Shown here: one piece after another, positions 1 to 5,591 of the stretch
Layout: each line of letters begins with the position of its first letter
Position numbering within the stretch: position 1 is the stretch's first letter
Source of the DNA: JBFFSQ01 sp041572275
Lineage (GTDB): Bacteria > Pseudomonadota > Gammaproteobacteria > SZUA-229
Assembly: GCA_041572275.1 (NCBI GenBank)
Contig: JBFFSQ010000191.1
Coordinates: 1-5,671 of the forward strand
Length of the DNA stretch: 5,671 nt
Reading direction: 5' to 3'
Position numbers and translations under genes: made by a program
The notes under the pieces: generated by a model
The model's database searches: none
What the model was told of the DNA's origin: nothing
The model's input: the letters and a program-made list of their open reading frames with translations, nothing else

Positions 1-62
1 GCATCAATATCGACGCCGGCATCACGGTAACTTAATGACTGTTTCTGGTCAGATTTGGACAT
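1..62 (-). CDS. purM: PurM N-terminus (phosphoribosylformylglycinamidine cyclo-ligase), partial
   Basis: The minus strand opens with ATG at 62-60 and reads MSKSDQKQSLSYRDAGVDID before leaving the window. The SYRDAGVDID stretch is the hallmark N-terminus of PurM, the AIR synthetase that closes the imidazole ring in the fifth step of de novo purine synthesis, a cytosolic ATP-dependent enzyme. Only 20 codons plus two bases are visible, so the catalytic domain cannot be checked. It is divergent from the DUF2066 gene with a 74-base gap, an arrangement I recall from other gammaproteobacteria. No strong Shine-Dalgarno sequence precedes the ATG; a GGGTT lies a few bases upstream. Identification rests on the N-terminal motif and the neighbours. 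Confidence 0.88.
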   Translation of the reverse strand, partial: MSKSDQKQSLSYRDAGVDID

Positions 63-100
63 TGTGAACCCGATAAAACATGGCTTGTAAAAGTTGTGGT

Positions 101-106
101 ATTGTA
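101..106 (-). promoter_or_regulatory. Possible purM -10 element
   Basis: On the minus strand this reads TACAAT, five of six matches to TATAAT, about 40 bases upstream of the purM ATG. Upstream I find no convincing -35; the best is a TTAC-containing stretch near 122-127 at short spacing. The 74-base divergent gap must hold start signals for both purM and the DUF2066 operon, but I could not define a plus-strand promoter with confidence. Confidence 0.25.
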
Positions 107-136
107 CACGCTCCCAGCATCGGTAACGAATGAAAT

Positions 137-1273
137 ATGCGTATAAAATCGGCTATTTTTAAAATTATGCTACTGGCAGTTTTGCCACTTTCGGCTCAGG
201 CAGCAGTTGTTGAACGTATGTTCGAAGCTGAGCTTCCTGTCGTTAATCAGGAGCGAGATATTCGGGCTGTTGCCTTTGAGCAGGGCTTTATCGAGGTACT
301 AGTACGTGTATCCGGTAATAGCCAGGTGCCAACGCAGCTTGATATTAGCAAGGCTGCACGTTATGTCTCCCAGTATCGTTATCTACCCTTAACACAAGCC
401 ACACAATCGGCATCAATGCCCGATCAGGAGGCTATGCCGACTGCCAAGTACCAGCTGTGGATACAATACAATGAAGGCGCGATCAAGCAGTTGCTACGTG
501 ATAATAATTTGCCCATATGGGGTCAGCAGCGACCATCGGTGTTGATCTGGTTAGCCGTACGTGATGGGCGTAATCGCTATATCCTGCGTGACCAGGATGC
601 ATCTGCCATTAAAGAGGCTGTCAGCAGTGAAGCCCAGCGACGCGGGTTGCCCGTGATTTGGCCTAAAGTTGATCGGGTCGATCAGCAATATACCAGCTTT
701 GCAGATGTCTGGGGCAGTTTCTGGCAGCCGATTCTTAAGGCCAGTGAGCGTTATGGTGTGGATGCCGTGGTCGTTGGCCGTATGAACTGGCAGGATGGAA
801 GCTGGCAGGTAGACTGGTCGATGAATCTGGATAAGACGTCGACCAGCTGGAAACTGCGAGCACTGGATCTCAAGTTATTAATGGCCAGTGGTATTGATGT
901 GGCCACCGATCAGATATCCCGGAGATTCGCTGTTCTGGATGATGTCGACAATACAGGCCAGTTGATTGTGCAGGTTAATGGGATTAATCATATCAAGAGC
1001 TATGCCCAGATTAATCAGTATTTGTCATCACTGGCACCGGTTAAAAATGTTTATGTCAGCCACATCAACGATAGTGCTGTGAAATTCCATGTGGCTCTGA
1101 GCGGCGATAAGAATGATCTAAAGCGTATCATCGCTCTCGGCAAAACGCTGGTACCGGACCAGACGCTAACGGTAACACCGCCGGTAATTCAGCCTGTGCC
1201 CCAGAATGGCGCGAGTCAGCCTGTGCCCCAGCCGCCGCCTGAAAATCTGTTGACCTATAAATTGAGCCGATGA
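137..1273 (+). CDS. Exported DUF2066 domain-containing protein
   Basis: This 378-residue protein belongs to DUF2066, a gammaproteobacterial family without an assigned function. A signal peptide is clear: basic MRIK, a hydrophobic core at about residues 5-20, and an AQA site giving cleavage after residue 22, so it acts in the periplasm or envelope. Family-like features include VLVRVSGN (54-61), the QRPSVLIWLAVRD core (131-143), RYGVDAVVVGRM (205-216) and a C-terminal alpha/beta segment of about 275-340 beginning VNGINHIKSY. The tail after about 347 is proline and glutamine rich with two QPVPQ copies. The ATG at 137 is chosen because it directly precedes the signal peptide; an ATG at 130 is out of frame and soon stops. 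The ribosome site is weak. The gene overlaps the permease by four bases (ATGA), implying translational coupling and an operon with hda. DUF2066 membership is from motif recall, not a search. Confidence 0.85.
   Translation: MRIKSAIFKIMLLAVLPLSAQAAVVERMFEAELPVVNQERDIRAVAFEQGFIEVLVRVSGNSQVPTQLDISKAARYVSQYRYLPLTQATQSASMPDQEAMPTAKYQLWIQYNEGAIKQLLRDNNLPIWGQQRPSVLIWLAVRDGRNRYILRDQDASAIKEAVSSEAQRRGLPVIWPKVDRVDQQYTSFADVWGSFWQPILKASERYGVDAVVVGRMNWQDGSWQVDWSMNLDKTSTSWKLRALDLKLLMASGIDVATDQISRRFAVLDDVDNTGQLIVQVNGINHIKSYAQINQYLSSLAPVKNVYVSHINDSAVKFHVALSGDKNDLKRIIALGKTLVPDQTLTVTPPVIQPVPQNGASQPVPQPPPENLLTYKLSR
1189..1231 (+). repeat. 16-base in-frame direct repeat in the DUF2066 tail
   Basis: The 16 bases TCAGCCTGTGCCCCAG occur at 1189-1204 and again at 1216-1231. 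The period is 27 bases, so the reading frame is kept and the QPVPQ pentapeptide (residues 352-356 and 361-365) is duplicated. This looks like a local duplication in a low-complexity linker outside the conserved domain. Confidence 0.8.
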
Positions 1274-2340
1274 CGCTGAATGATTCACAGAAATGGATGC
1301 TGATGGTGGCCGGGCTCGGCCTGGCTGTGCTGCTCTATTTGCTGGCACCCATATTGACGCCATTTTTTGTTGCCGCCTTATTGTCTTATCTGGGTGATCC
1401 CCTGGTTGATCGACTGGAACAATGGAAATTATCCCGAACCTGGTCAGTCGTGATTGTATTCGTATGCCTGTTCCTGGTTATTCTGCTAATCATTCTGCTT
1501 CTGGTCCCCATGCTAGAGCATCAAATTGCCTATCTGATTAGTCAATTCCCTAAATATATTGATGTCATACAGCATAAACTCTTGCCAGGTCTGGCTGAAA
1601 AACTGGGTGTTCAGGCGGATTTGTTGGATATGAACCTGGTGAAGCAGACTATCGGTAAGCATTTTGAGCAGGCCGGCGGCATTGCGATGAGTATTTTTTC
1701 TTCGGTCACGCAATCGGGTTTGACTATCATGGCCTGGCTGGCCAATCTGCTTCTGATTCCTGTAATTACGTTTTACCTGTTACGGGACTGGGATATTTTG
1801 GTTGCTCGCATTGATGAACTGCTACCTCGGCAGTATGAACCAGTCATTTCCCGCCTTGCGCGAGAATCGGATGATGTACTGGCTGCCTTCCTGCGCGGCC
1901 AGTTTCTGGTGATGTTGGCTCTGGCGGCCATCTATTCGACTGGGTTGTGGATTGCTGATCTCAAACTGGCCTTATTGATCGGTACTCTGGCCGGTCTGGT
2001 TAGCTTTGTTCCATATCTGGGCTTTATAGTCGGTATTGTGGCAGCCTCGATTGCGATGATGTTACAGACACATGAATTGATTCAATTAATACCCGTGGTA
2101 GTGGTGTTTGGCATCGGTCAGGCGCTGGAAGGTATGATATTGACGCCCTGGCTTGTCGGTGATCGAATCGGTCTGCATCCAGTGGCAGTGATATTCGCTG
2201 TATTGGCTGGAGGCCAGCTATTTGGTTTTGTTGGTATTCTGTTGGCGTTGCCAGTGGCTGCTGTGCTTGCCGTATTAATACGTCATGCCCATCAGCGCTA
2301 TATGTCCAGCACGATTTTTGATGATTCTGCGATACCTTAG
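1270..2340 (+). CDS. perM: AI-2E/PerM-family inner-membrane permease
   Basis: This 356-residue polytopic protein matches the AI-2E transporter family (PF01594), whose E. coli member PerM has a similar length. Hydrophobic segments lie at about 9-27, 28-41, 58-80, 151-171, 210-228, 232-256, 270-290 and 303-335, with a large hydrophilic loop at about 81-140 between the third and fourth, as in the family. Conserved signatures are visible: FVPYLG (246-251), TPWLVGDRIGLHP (292-304) and GGQLFGFVGILLALPVA (314-330). Family members have been linked to autoinducer-2 export or to Na+/H+ antiport, but most, including PerM, have no proven substrate, so no substrate is assigned. The start overlaps the DUF2066 stop as ATGA, and hda begins three bases after the TAG stop. 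The product is intact with no frameshift. Confidence 0.88.
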   Translation: MTLNDSQKWMLMVAGLGLAVLLYLLAPILTPFFVAALLSYLGDPLVDRLEQWKLSRTWSVVIVFVCLFLVILLIILLLVPMLEHQIAYLISQFPKYIDVIQHKLLPGLAEKLGVQADLLDMNLVKQTIGKHFEQAGGIAMSIFSSVTQSGLTIMAWLANLLLIPVITFYLLRDWDILVARIDELLPRQYEPVISRLARESDDVLAAFLRGQFLVMLALAAIYSTGLWIADLKLALLIGTLAGLVSFVPYLGFIVGIVAASIAMMLQTHELIQLIPVVVVFGIGQALEGMILTPWLVGDRIGLHPVAVIFAVLAGGQLFGFVGILLALPVAAVLAVLIRHAHQRYMSSTIFDDSAIP

Positions 2341-2343
2341 ATT

Positions 2344-3033
2344 ATGACAACTCAGCTTGCGCTTGATCTACAATTAAAAGCGTCCCATACCTTGGAAAAT
2401 TTTATTACCGGCACTAATGAGCTGGTAATTGCGCTTCTGAACAATGCGGCACAATTGACTGGTGAAAAGCAGTTGTTTCTCTGGGGTGAGCATTTCACTG
2501 GTAAGAGTCATTTGTTACAGGCAGCCTGCCAGTTGGCTTCTGATCGACAATACACGGTAAGCTATCTGCCGCTTAATCAGTTAATCGAATATTCACCTCA
2601 ACTGCTAGATGGCCTGGAGACCATTGATTTGATCTGTGTTGATGATGTCCAGCTGGTTGCAGATAAGATGGAGTGGCAGGAAAAACTGTTTGATTTAATC
2701 AATAAGGTGCGTGAAACCGGTAAACAATTGGTGTTTGCAGCAGACCTGCCACCGAATGAGCTTACATTGCAACTGGAAGATCTGCGCTCAAGATTCAACT
2801 GGGGGCCGGTGCTGAAAGTCGCGGCATTAAATGATCAGGGTATTCAGCAGGCACTTCAATTAAGGGCTCAGACCCGTGGTTTTGAGCTGCCTGATAATGT
2901 GGCCAGTTATATGTTGAAACATTTTTCGCGCGATATGCCGGGCCTATTTGGTAAGCTGGAAATGCTGGATCAGGCCTCTCTGGCCGAACAGCGGCGCTTA
3001 ACTGTGCCATTTGTTAAGCAGGTGTTTGGGTAA
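2344..3033 (+). CDS. hda: Hda, DnaA regulatory inactivator (AAA+ protein)
   Basis: Hda binds the DNA-loaded beta sliding clamp and stimulates hydrolysis of DnaA-bound ATP, switching off re-initiation at oriC. The 229-residue protein shows the whole plan: an N-terminal clamp-binding motif QLALDL (residues 4-9, matching QLSLPL in E. coli Hda), Walker A GEHFTGKS (48-55), Walker B LICVDDVQ (96-103), the box VII region LEDLRSRFNWG (144-154) with R150 at the arginine-finger position, and a sensor II-like RDMPGLFGKLEMLD (196-209) with R196. The ending LTVPFVKQVFG parallels the E. coli C-terminus. Length is normal and there is no DNA-binding domain IV, which separates it from DnaA. It follows the permease by three bases, so it probably depends on upstream transcription and coupled translation. 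No clear intrinsic terminator follows. Confidence 0.95.
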   Translation: MTTQLALDLQLKASHTLENFITGTNELVIALLNNAAQLTGEKQLFLWGEHFTGKSHLLQAACQLASDRQYTVSYLPLNQLIEYSPQLLDGLETIDLICVDDVQLVADKMEWQEKLFDLINKVRETGKQLVFAADLPPNELTLQLEDLRSRFNWGPVLKVAALNDQGIQQALQLRAQTRGFELPDNVASYMLKHFSRDMPGLFGKLEMLDQASLAEQRRLTVPFVKQVFG

Positions 3034-3257
3034 CAGTTGTCTTAAATATCTGACGGTCAATAAGATTAACAAGCGCCCCGGCTAATGCACTTCTGTGATA
3101 TATCAGTCGATGAACCGGTATCAATGTCATTGAGGCTGATAGCAACACACTGATGCCTTTCTTATGCATTTATTCTCAATAACTTTCATGAGTCTCCATG
3201 TTGTCGCTGCTATTTATCTGAAACTGAGTGGGATGCCGGTACTTGAGATGGAACCAT
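3034..3257. other. Non-coding gap after hda, no recognised feature
   Basis: This stretch is AT-rich and holds no gene, tRNA or terminator that I can recognise. The only open frame of note is 3164-3268 (plus), which would encode a 34-residue hydrophobic peptide starting MHLFSITFMSL. It has no ribosome site before its ATG, and its end overlaps the promoter of the next gene, so I do not call it a gene. The hda transcript either ends here by a mechanism I cannot see or reads on toward the terminator at 3607. Confidence 0.5.
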
Positions 3258-3285
3258 TTGGCATGTAATTACGTGTATATATACA
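3258..3285 (+). promoter_or_regulatory. Predicted sigma70-type promoter of the small exported protein gene
   Basis: A -35 box TTGGCA (3258-3263) and a -10-like TATACA (3280-3285) are separated by 16 bases. This predicts transcription from about 3292 with a short leader of roughly 18 bases carrying the TGAGGA ribosome site at 3296-3301. The -10 call is not unique because the region is an alternating TATATA stretch; TATGAT (3286-3291) is a better hexamer but is too far from the -35. Confidence 0.5.
3262..3285. promoter_or_regulatory. Two adjacent palindromes, possible operator
   Basis: CATGTAATTACGTG (3262-3275) is self-complementary at 12 of 14 positions, with a perfect GTAATTAC core. It abuts TGTATATATACA (3274-3285), a perfect 12-base palindrome. 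Together they fill the spacer and -10 of the predicted promoter, where a dimeric repressor would block RNA polymerase. The AT richness makes chance palindromes more likely, and I cannot name a regulator. Confidence 0.3.
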
Positions 3286-3309
3286 TATGATTCAATGAGG
3301 ATACAGTGA

Positions 3310-3579
3310 ATGAATACACGCTTGAAATGGTCAGCGATTACCTTGGGGATTTTCACACTGTCAGGCCAGGTGATGGCTGACAATGGGCAATTCAATGGTA
3401 CGCGGAATCTGCAGTTATTGGGTGAGGTTGTGCAGCAGCAGTCGCAAAATCGCAACACCTACCGATATCAGAAACATCTGGGTGAAAAACCCACCAATCA
3501 GTACCGTAACCGCTACCAAAATGAGCGACTGAAGGCGGCGGGTATATCTAATTCTGGCCAACGCAGGAGCGGGCGCTAA
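3310..3579 (+). CDS. Small exported basic protein of unknown function
   Basis: I do not recognise a family for this 89-residue product. It has a classic signal peptide: MNTRLK, a hydrophobic stretch at about 8-20, and a VMA cleavage site after residue 23. The mature part would be about 66 residues, rich in Gln, Asn and Arg, with no cysteine and about eight net positive charges. Residues 48-60 (NRNTYRYQKHLGE) and 64-76 (NQYRNRYQNERLK) look like two degenerate copies of an N-x-Y-R-x-Y-Q unit. The ATG at 3310 is well placed eight bases after TGAGGA. The gene is monocistronic, with its own predicted promoter and a strong terminator 27 bases after the stop, which supports it being real. The ORF also overlaps a minus-strand open frame (3415-3705) that lacks these signals. 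A periplasmic or surface nucleic-acid- or polyanion-binding role is a guess from charge only. Confidence 0.72.
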   Translation: MNTRLKWSAITLGIFTLSGQVMADNGQFNGTRNLQLLGEVVQQQSQNRNTYRYQKHLGEKPTNQYRNRYQNERLKAAGISNSGQRRSGR

Positions 3580-3606
3580 CTCATTGGTGATTGATGAGGC
3601 GTAAGC

Positions 3607-3636
3607 GGCACCAGTATTTATGCTGGTGCCTTTTTT
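3607..3636 (+). terminator. Strong intrinsic terminator
   Basis: GGCACCAG (3607-3614) and CTGGTGCC (3623-3630) form a perfect eight-base-pair stem with an eight-base loop, followed at once by six T (3631-3636). It terminates the small exported protein gene on the plus strand. On the minus strand the hairpin follows the hemerythrin-like gene stop by only a few bases but has no T tract after it (GCTTACGCC), so it is a poor terminator in that direction, though it could still protect the 3' end of that mRNA. Confidence 0.92.
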
Positions 3637-4072
3637 ATGCCGAGGTTTCTTTGCTAAAGTTTTTTTCCACCAGTGGAAAAATTTCATCCTGTTCAAATGC
3701 GACACGTTGGCGAATCAATTCGAATATCCTGTTGGATTCGTCAATAAATGCCTGCTGACTGCCTGCCTGTTTGCTACTGACTTTACACCAGAGTTTTACA
3801 TAACTGGAGAAGTCCTTTTTGATGGCGCGAGCACTGTCATGGAAGTGTTTGGCAATGTTGCTTATATCCGGATTGTGGTGTCTGGCCAGTTCTGAATAAA
3901 TTGTATTGTCTTCAAAAACCATGTGCATCCAGACTTTCTCATTGAAACGGGCGACCAGTTCACATACATAGGGATTGCCCCTCAGGTTCTGGTGATCAAT
4001 CAGTGCCGAGAGCACATCAATAAGATCGCTGATTTCCTGATTCTGTTTTTTAAGTTCATCCAGTGTGTACAT
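3635..4072 (-). CDS. Hemerythrin-like (HHE-fold) protein with an incomplete iron-ligand set
   Basis: This is a 145-residue, all-helical, probably cytosolic protein. Helices lie at about 4-27, 34-63, 70-97 and 105-137, the four-helix arrangement of hemerythrin/HHE domains (PF01814), which bind O2, NO or iron through a di-iron centre. Helix 2 carries H50-x3-E54 followed by DNTIYSEL; helix 3 carries H76 and H78; helix 4 has R123-x3-E127 followed by DEIFPLVE, where HxxxE and LFP are usual. Helix 1 has N11 where a ligand His is expected; H27 is the only other His there. So the fold motifs are kept but two ligand positions appear replaced, a pattern I recall in a proteobacterial subgroup that also shares a YVKxWC motif (here YVKLWC, 91-96). 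The ATG at 4072 follows an AGG by seven bases. It lies 58 bases after the DUF2069 gene and may be co-transcribed or have its own promoter. Its stop codon overlaps the T tract of the convergent terminator. Confidence 0.72.
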   Translation of the reverse strand: MYTLDELKKQNQEISDLIDVLSALIDHQNLRGNPYVCELVARFNEKVWMHMVFEDNTIYSELARHHNPDISNIAKHFHDSARAIKKDFSSYVKLWCKVSSKQAGSQQAFIDESNRIFELIRQRVAFEQDEIFPLVEKNFSKETSA

Positions 4073-4130
4073 AATTAAACCTGAGAGATGGTGTTATCTG
4101 TTAATAAACTAGTCGCAAACCAGTGATTGT

Positions 4131-4505
4131 TTAGTCATCATCTGATGTGTGTGCCTGTTTCAGAGCCTGCCCCTGAAACCGGGCATAAAAAATTGCGCCG
4201 GTGTAAAAAGCCATACTGAAAGTACTTATCAGTATACCAAATGCGCGGGTAGATTCGGCACTGGCGTACCATACACCAACAATCATATACAATAAGGCCA
4301 GGTAACTGGCCCAGGCATGGGTATAAGCTTTGCCGTTGAGTATGCCACGTAGCGGAAACATCAGGGGACCAAGCTGAATCAACAGGGTAATCGATATAAA
4401 TTCCGCTGGTAGAGGATCTATCCACAGATGCCAGCAGAAAATCAGGATCATCAGACCAAAGTAGCCGGAGAGCGTCAGCCAGCGAAAAATTGTAATACGT
4501 TGCAT
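4131..4505 (-). CDS. DUF2069 integral membrane protein
   Basis: This 124-residue protein has four predicted membrane helices at about 8-28, 36-51, 64-82 and 88-108, with a charged tail ending SDDD. The loop PLRGILNGKAYTHAW (51-65) matches the conserved signature of DUF2069, a family of small inner-membrane proteins of unknown function often found beside wrbA in gammaproteobacteria. Its ATG follows the wrbA TAG stop with no intervening base, and a GAGG inside the end of wrbA is correctly spaced, so translation is almost certainly coupled to wrbA. This placement suggests a membrane partner for a quinone-related process, but that is inference from adjacency. An overlapping open frame at 4138-4425 is a shadow. 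Confidence 0.85.
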   Translation of the reverse strand: MQRITIFRWLTLSGYFGLMILIFCWHLWIDPLPAEFISITLLIQLGPLMFPLRGILNGKAYTHAWASYLALLYMIVGVWYASAESTRAFGILISTFSMAFYTGAIFYARFQGQALKQAHTSDDD

Positions 4506-5102
4506 CTAAGCGCCTCGTAACTGTTGGGCGGTTTTCGCCACTCGTTGACCCAGAGCCTTACACAGGGCTTTTTCATCAGCACTTAAAGATCGATTGTCTT
4601 CGGCGCTGGTTAGTCGACTGGCACCGTATGGAGTACCGCCAGTCTGAGTCTGAAGCAGGGCTTGTTCACTATAGGGTAGACCCATCAGGATCATGCCATG
4701 ATGGAGTAGGGGTAGCATCATACTTAACAGGGTGCTTTCCTGACCACCATGCATGCTGGCTGTTGCTGTAAACACCGCTGCAGGCTTGCCAATGAGGTCA
4801 CCGCCCATCCATAAACTGCTGGTGCTGTCGATAAAATATTTAAGTGGTGCCGCCATATTGCCAAAATGGGTAGGGCTGCCCATGACCAGTCCGGCGCATT
4901 CCTGCATGTCTTCCAGCGTTGCATAGGGTGCACCCTGCTCAGGGATATCACTTTCAATTGCTTCACAGACAGTGGATACCGGAGGTACAGAACGTAATCG
5001 GGCCTGCATTCCTGGAACCAGCTCAACACCATGAGCTACGATGCGGGCCATTTCTTCGGTAGTGCCACCCTGGCTATAGTAAAGGACCAGAATTTCAGCC
5101 AT
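4506..5102 (-). CDS. wrbA: WrbA, NAD(P)H:quinone oxidoreductase (flavodoxin fold)
   Basis: WrbA is a cytosolic FMN enzyme that reduces quinones by two electrons, avoiding semiquinone radicals during oxidative stress. The 198-residue protein has the full set of family motifs: the phosphate-binding loop YYSQGGTTEEMA (8-19), the FMN ring-binding SPTHFGNMAAPLKYFID (76-92), TATASMHGGQEST (112-124), HHGMILMGLPYS (134-145) and GGTPYGAS (155-162). Length matches the usual 195-200 residues. The start overlaps the upstream ArsC-like stop by one base (TAATG), and the stop directly abuts the DUF2069 ATG, so the three genes form one tightly coupled operon. No key residue appears missing. The first residues MAEILVLYYS form the first beta strand of the flavodoxin fold, which confirms the start. 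Confidence 0.94.
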   Translation of the reverse strand: MAEILVLYYSQGGTTEEMARIVAHGVELVPGMQARLRSVPPVSTVCEAIESDIPEQGAPYATLEDMQECAGLVMGSPTHFGNMAAPLKYFIDSTSSLWMGGDLIGKPAAVFTATASMHGGQESTLLSMMLPLLHHGMILMGLPYSEQALLQTQTGGTPYGASRLTSAEDNRSLSADEKALCKALGQRVAKTAQQLRGA

Positions 5103-5455
5103 TAAATGATCTCCAGAATATTTTCTGGGGGACGCCCCAGGGCTGCCTTGTTATTGTTAATCACTATCGGGCGCTCAATGAGTTTCGGAAACCGAATCAT
5201 GGCATCAATGAGCTGTTCACGGCTGAGGCTTTCGTCATCCAGGCCATTTTCCTTGTATTCTGCTTCTTTAGTACGCATCAGTTGACGCGGTTCCAGTCCC
5301 AGCATGTCCAGAATAGCAGTTAGTTCCTGTTTGCTGGGAGGTGTTTTCAGGTATTCGGTAATTTCCGGGTCAACACCCTTGGACTGGAGCAATTCAAGGG
5401 TTTGCCTGGACTTGGAACAACGTGGATTGTGAAAGATTTTAATTTTATTTGTCAT
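5102..5455 (-). CDS. arsC: ArsC/YfgD-family arsenate reductase-like protein
   Basis: This 117-residue thioredoxin-fold protein belongs to the glutaredoxin-dependent ArsC family (PF03960). The catalytic Cys is C13 in FHNPRCSKSRQTLELL, and the anion-binding arginines of plasmid ArsC (R60, R94, R107) correspond to R61, R95 (ERPIV) and R108 (GRPPE). A longer frame starts at 5485, adding MTFPPHWVQI, but I choose ATG 5455: it begins right at the first strand as in homologues, a weak GGGTG lies six bases upstream, and the 5485 ATG lacks a ribosome site and falls upstream of the predicted transcription start. There is no arsR, arsB or acr3 nearby, and chromosomal relatives such as YfgD may not be true arsenate reductases, so the physiological substrate is uncertain. 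It heads the arsC-wrbA-DUF2069 operon with a one-base overlap. Confidence 0.9.
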   Translation of the reverse strand: MTNKIKIFHNPRCSKSRQTLELLQSKGVDPEITEYLKTPPSKQELTAILDMLGLEPRQLMRTKEAEYKENGLDDESLSREQLIDAMIRFPKLIERPIVINNNKAALGRPPENILEII

Positions 5456-5469
5456 AATTTGCACCCAGT

Positions 5470-5476
5470 GGGGGGG
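5470..5476. other. G7/C7 homopolymer ahead of arsC
   Basis: Seven consecutive G on the plus strand (C on the arsC-sense strand) lie between the two possible arsC start codons (5485 and 5455). With the preferred start they sit in or at the beginning of the 5' leader, close to the predicted transcription start near 5471. With the longer start they would lie inside codons and could shift frame. Confidence 0.6.
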
Positions 5477-5477
5477 A

Positions 5478-5506
5478 AATGTCATATTTTAATATAGTCT
5501 TGTCAA
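5478..5506 (-). promoter_or_regulatory. Predicted promoter of the arsC-wrbA-DUF2069 operon
   Basis: On the minus strand a perfect TTGACA -35 occupies 5506-5501. At 17-base spacing the -10 would be GACATT (5483-5478, three of six matches); an alternative TATGAC overlaps it at 14-base spacing. Transcription would begin near 5471, leaving a leader of about 16 bases before the 5455 ATG. The -35 is excellent and the -10 poor, which would fit an activated promoter. A perfect TATAAT also occurs on this strand at 5544-5539 but has no partner -35. Confidence 0.45.
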
Positions 5507-5509
5507 AAA

Positions 5510-5525
5510 GATGATTTATATCACA
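5510..5525 (-). promoter_or_regulatory. CRP-like binding site, weak
   Basis: On the minus strand this reads TGTGATATAAATCATC. It fits the CRP consensus TGTGA-N6-TCACA at eight of ten informative positions. It lies just upstream of the arsC -35, centred about 46 bases before the predicted transcription start. One arm is degenerate and the region is AT-rich, so this is suggestive only. An adjacent TTGAT resembles an FNR half-site, but no matching ATCAA arm is correctly spaced. Confidence 0.2.
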
Positions 5526-5564
5526 TCAATAAAGCCACATTATATAGACAATACAAGACGCTGC

Positions 5565-5591
5565 TTGACAGCATCAGAGCACATTGATACT
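5565..5591 (+). promoter_or_regulatory. Possible promoter of the plus-strand gene at 5638
   Basis: A perfect TTGACA (5565-5570) is followed after 15 bases by GATACT (5586-5591, four of six matches). The spacing is short; 17 bases gives the poorer TACTTT. It would yield a leader of about 40 bases carrying a GGAGA ribosome site at 5626-5630. Confidence 0.35.

Noticed and set aside
3034..3110. Intrinsic terminator after hda
   Set aside because: No stem of useful length followed by a T tract could be found after the stop codon.
3164..3268. 34-codon plus-strand frame encoding a hydrophobic peptide (MHLFSITFMSL...)
   Set aside because: It has no ribosome site, its end overlaps the next promoter, and there is no comparative support. 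A conserved frame in relatives would reopen it.
3415..3705. 96-residue minus-strand frame across the terminator and the small exported protein gene
   Set aside because: It runs through the terminator hairpin, overlaps both the small exported protein gene and the end of the hemerythrin-like gene, and has no family features.
3620..3895. 91-residue plus-strand frame beginning in the terminator
   Set aside because: It is antisense to the hemerythrin-like gene, starts inside the terminator loop, and has no ribosome site.
5102..5485. Longer ArsC-like start at 5485
   Set aside because: The extra ten residues precede the first strand of the fold, there is no ribosome site, and the ATG lies upstream of the predicted transcription start.
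5510..5530. FNR/ANR box near arsC
   Set aside because: Only the TTGAT half is present; the required ATCAA arm at four-base spacing is missing.
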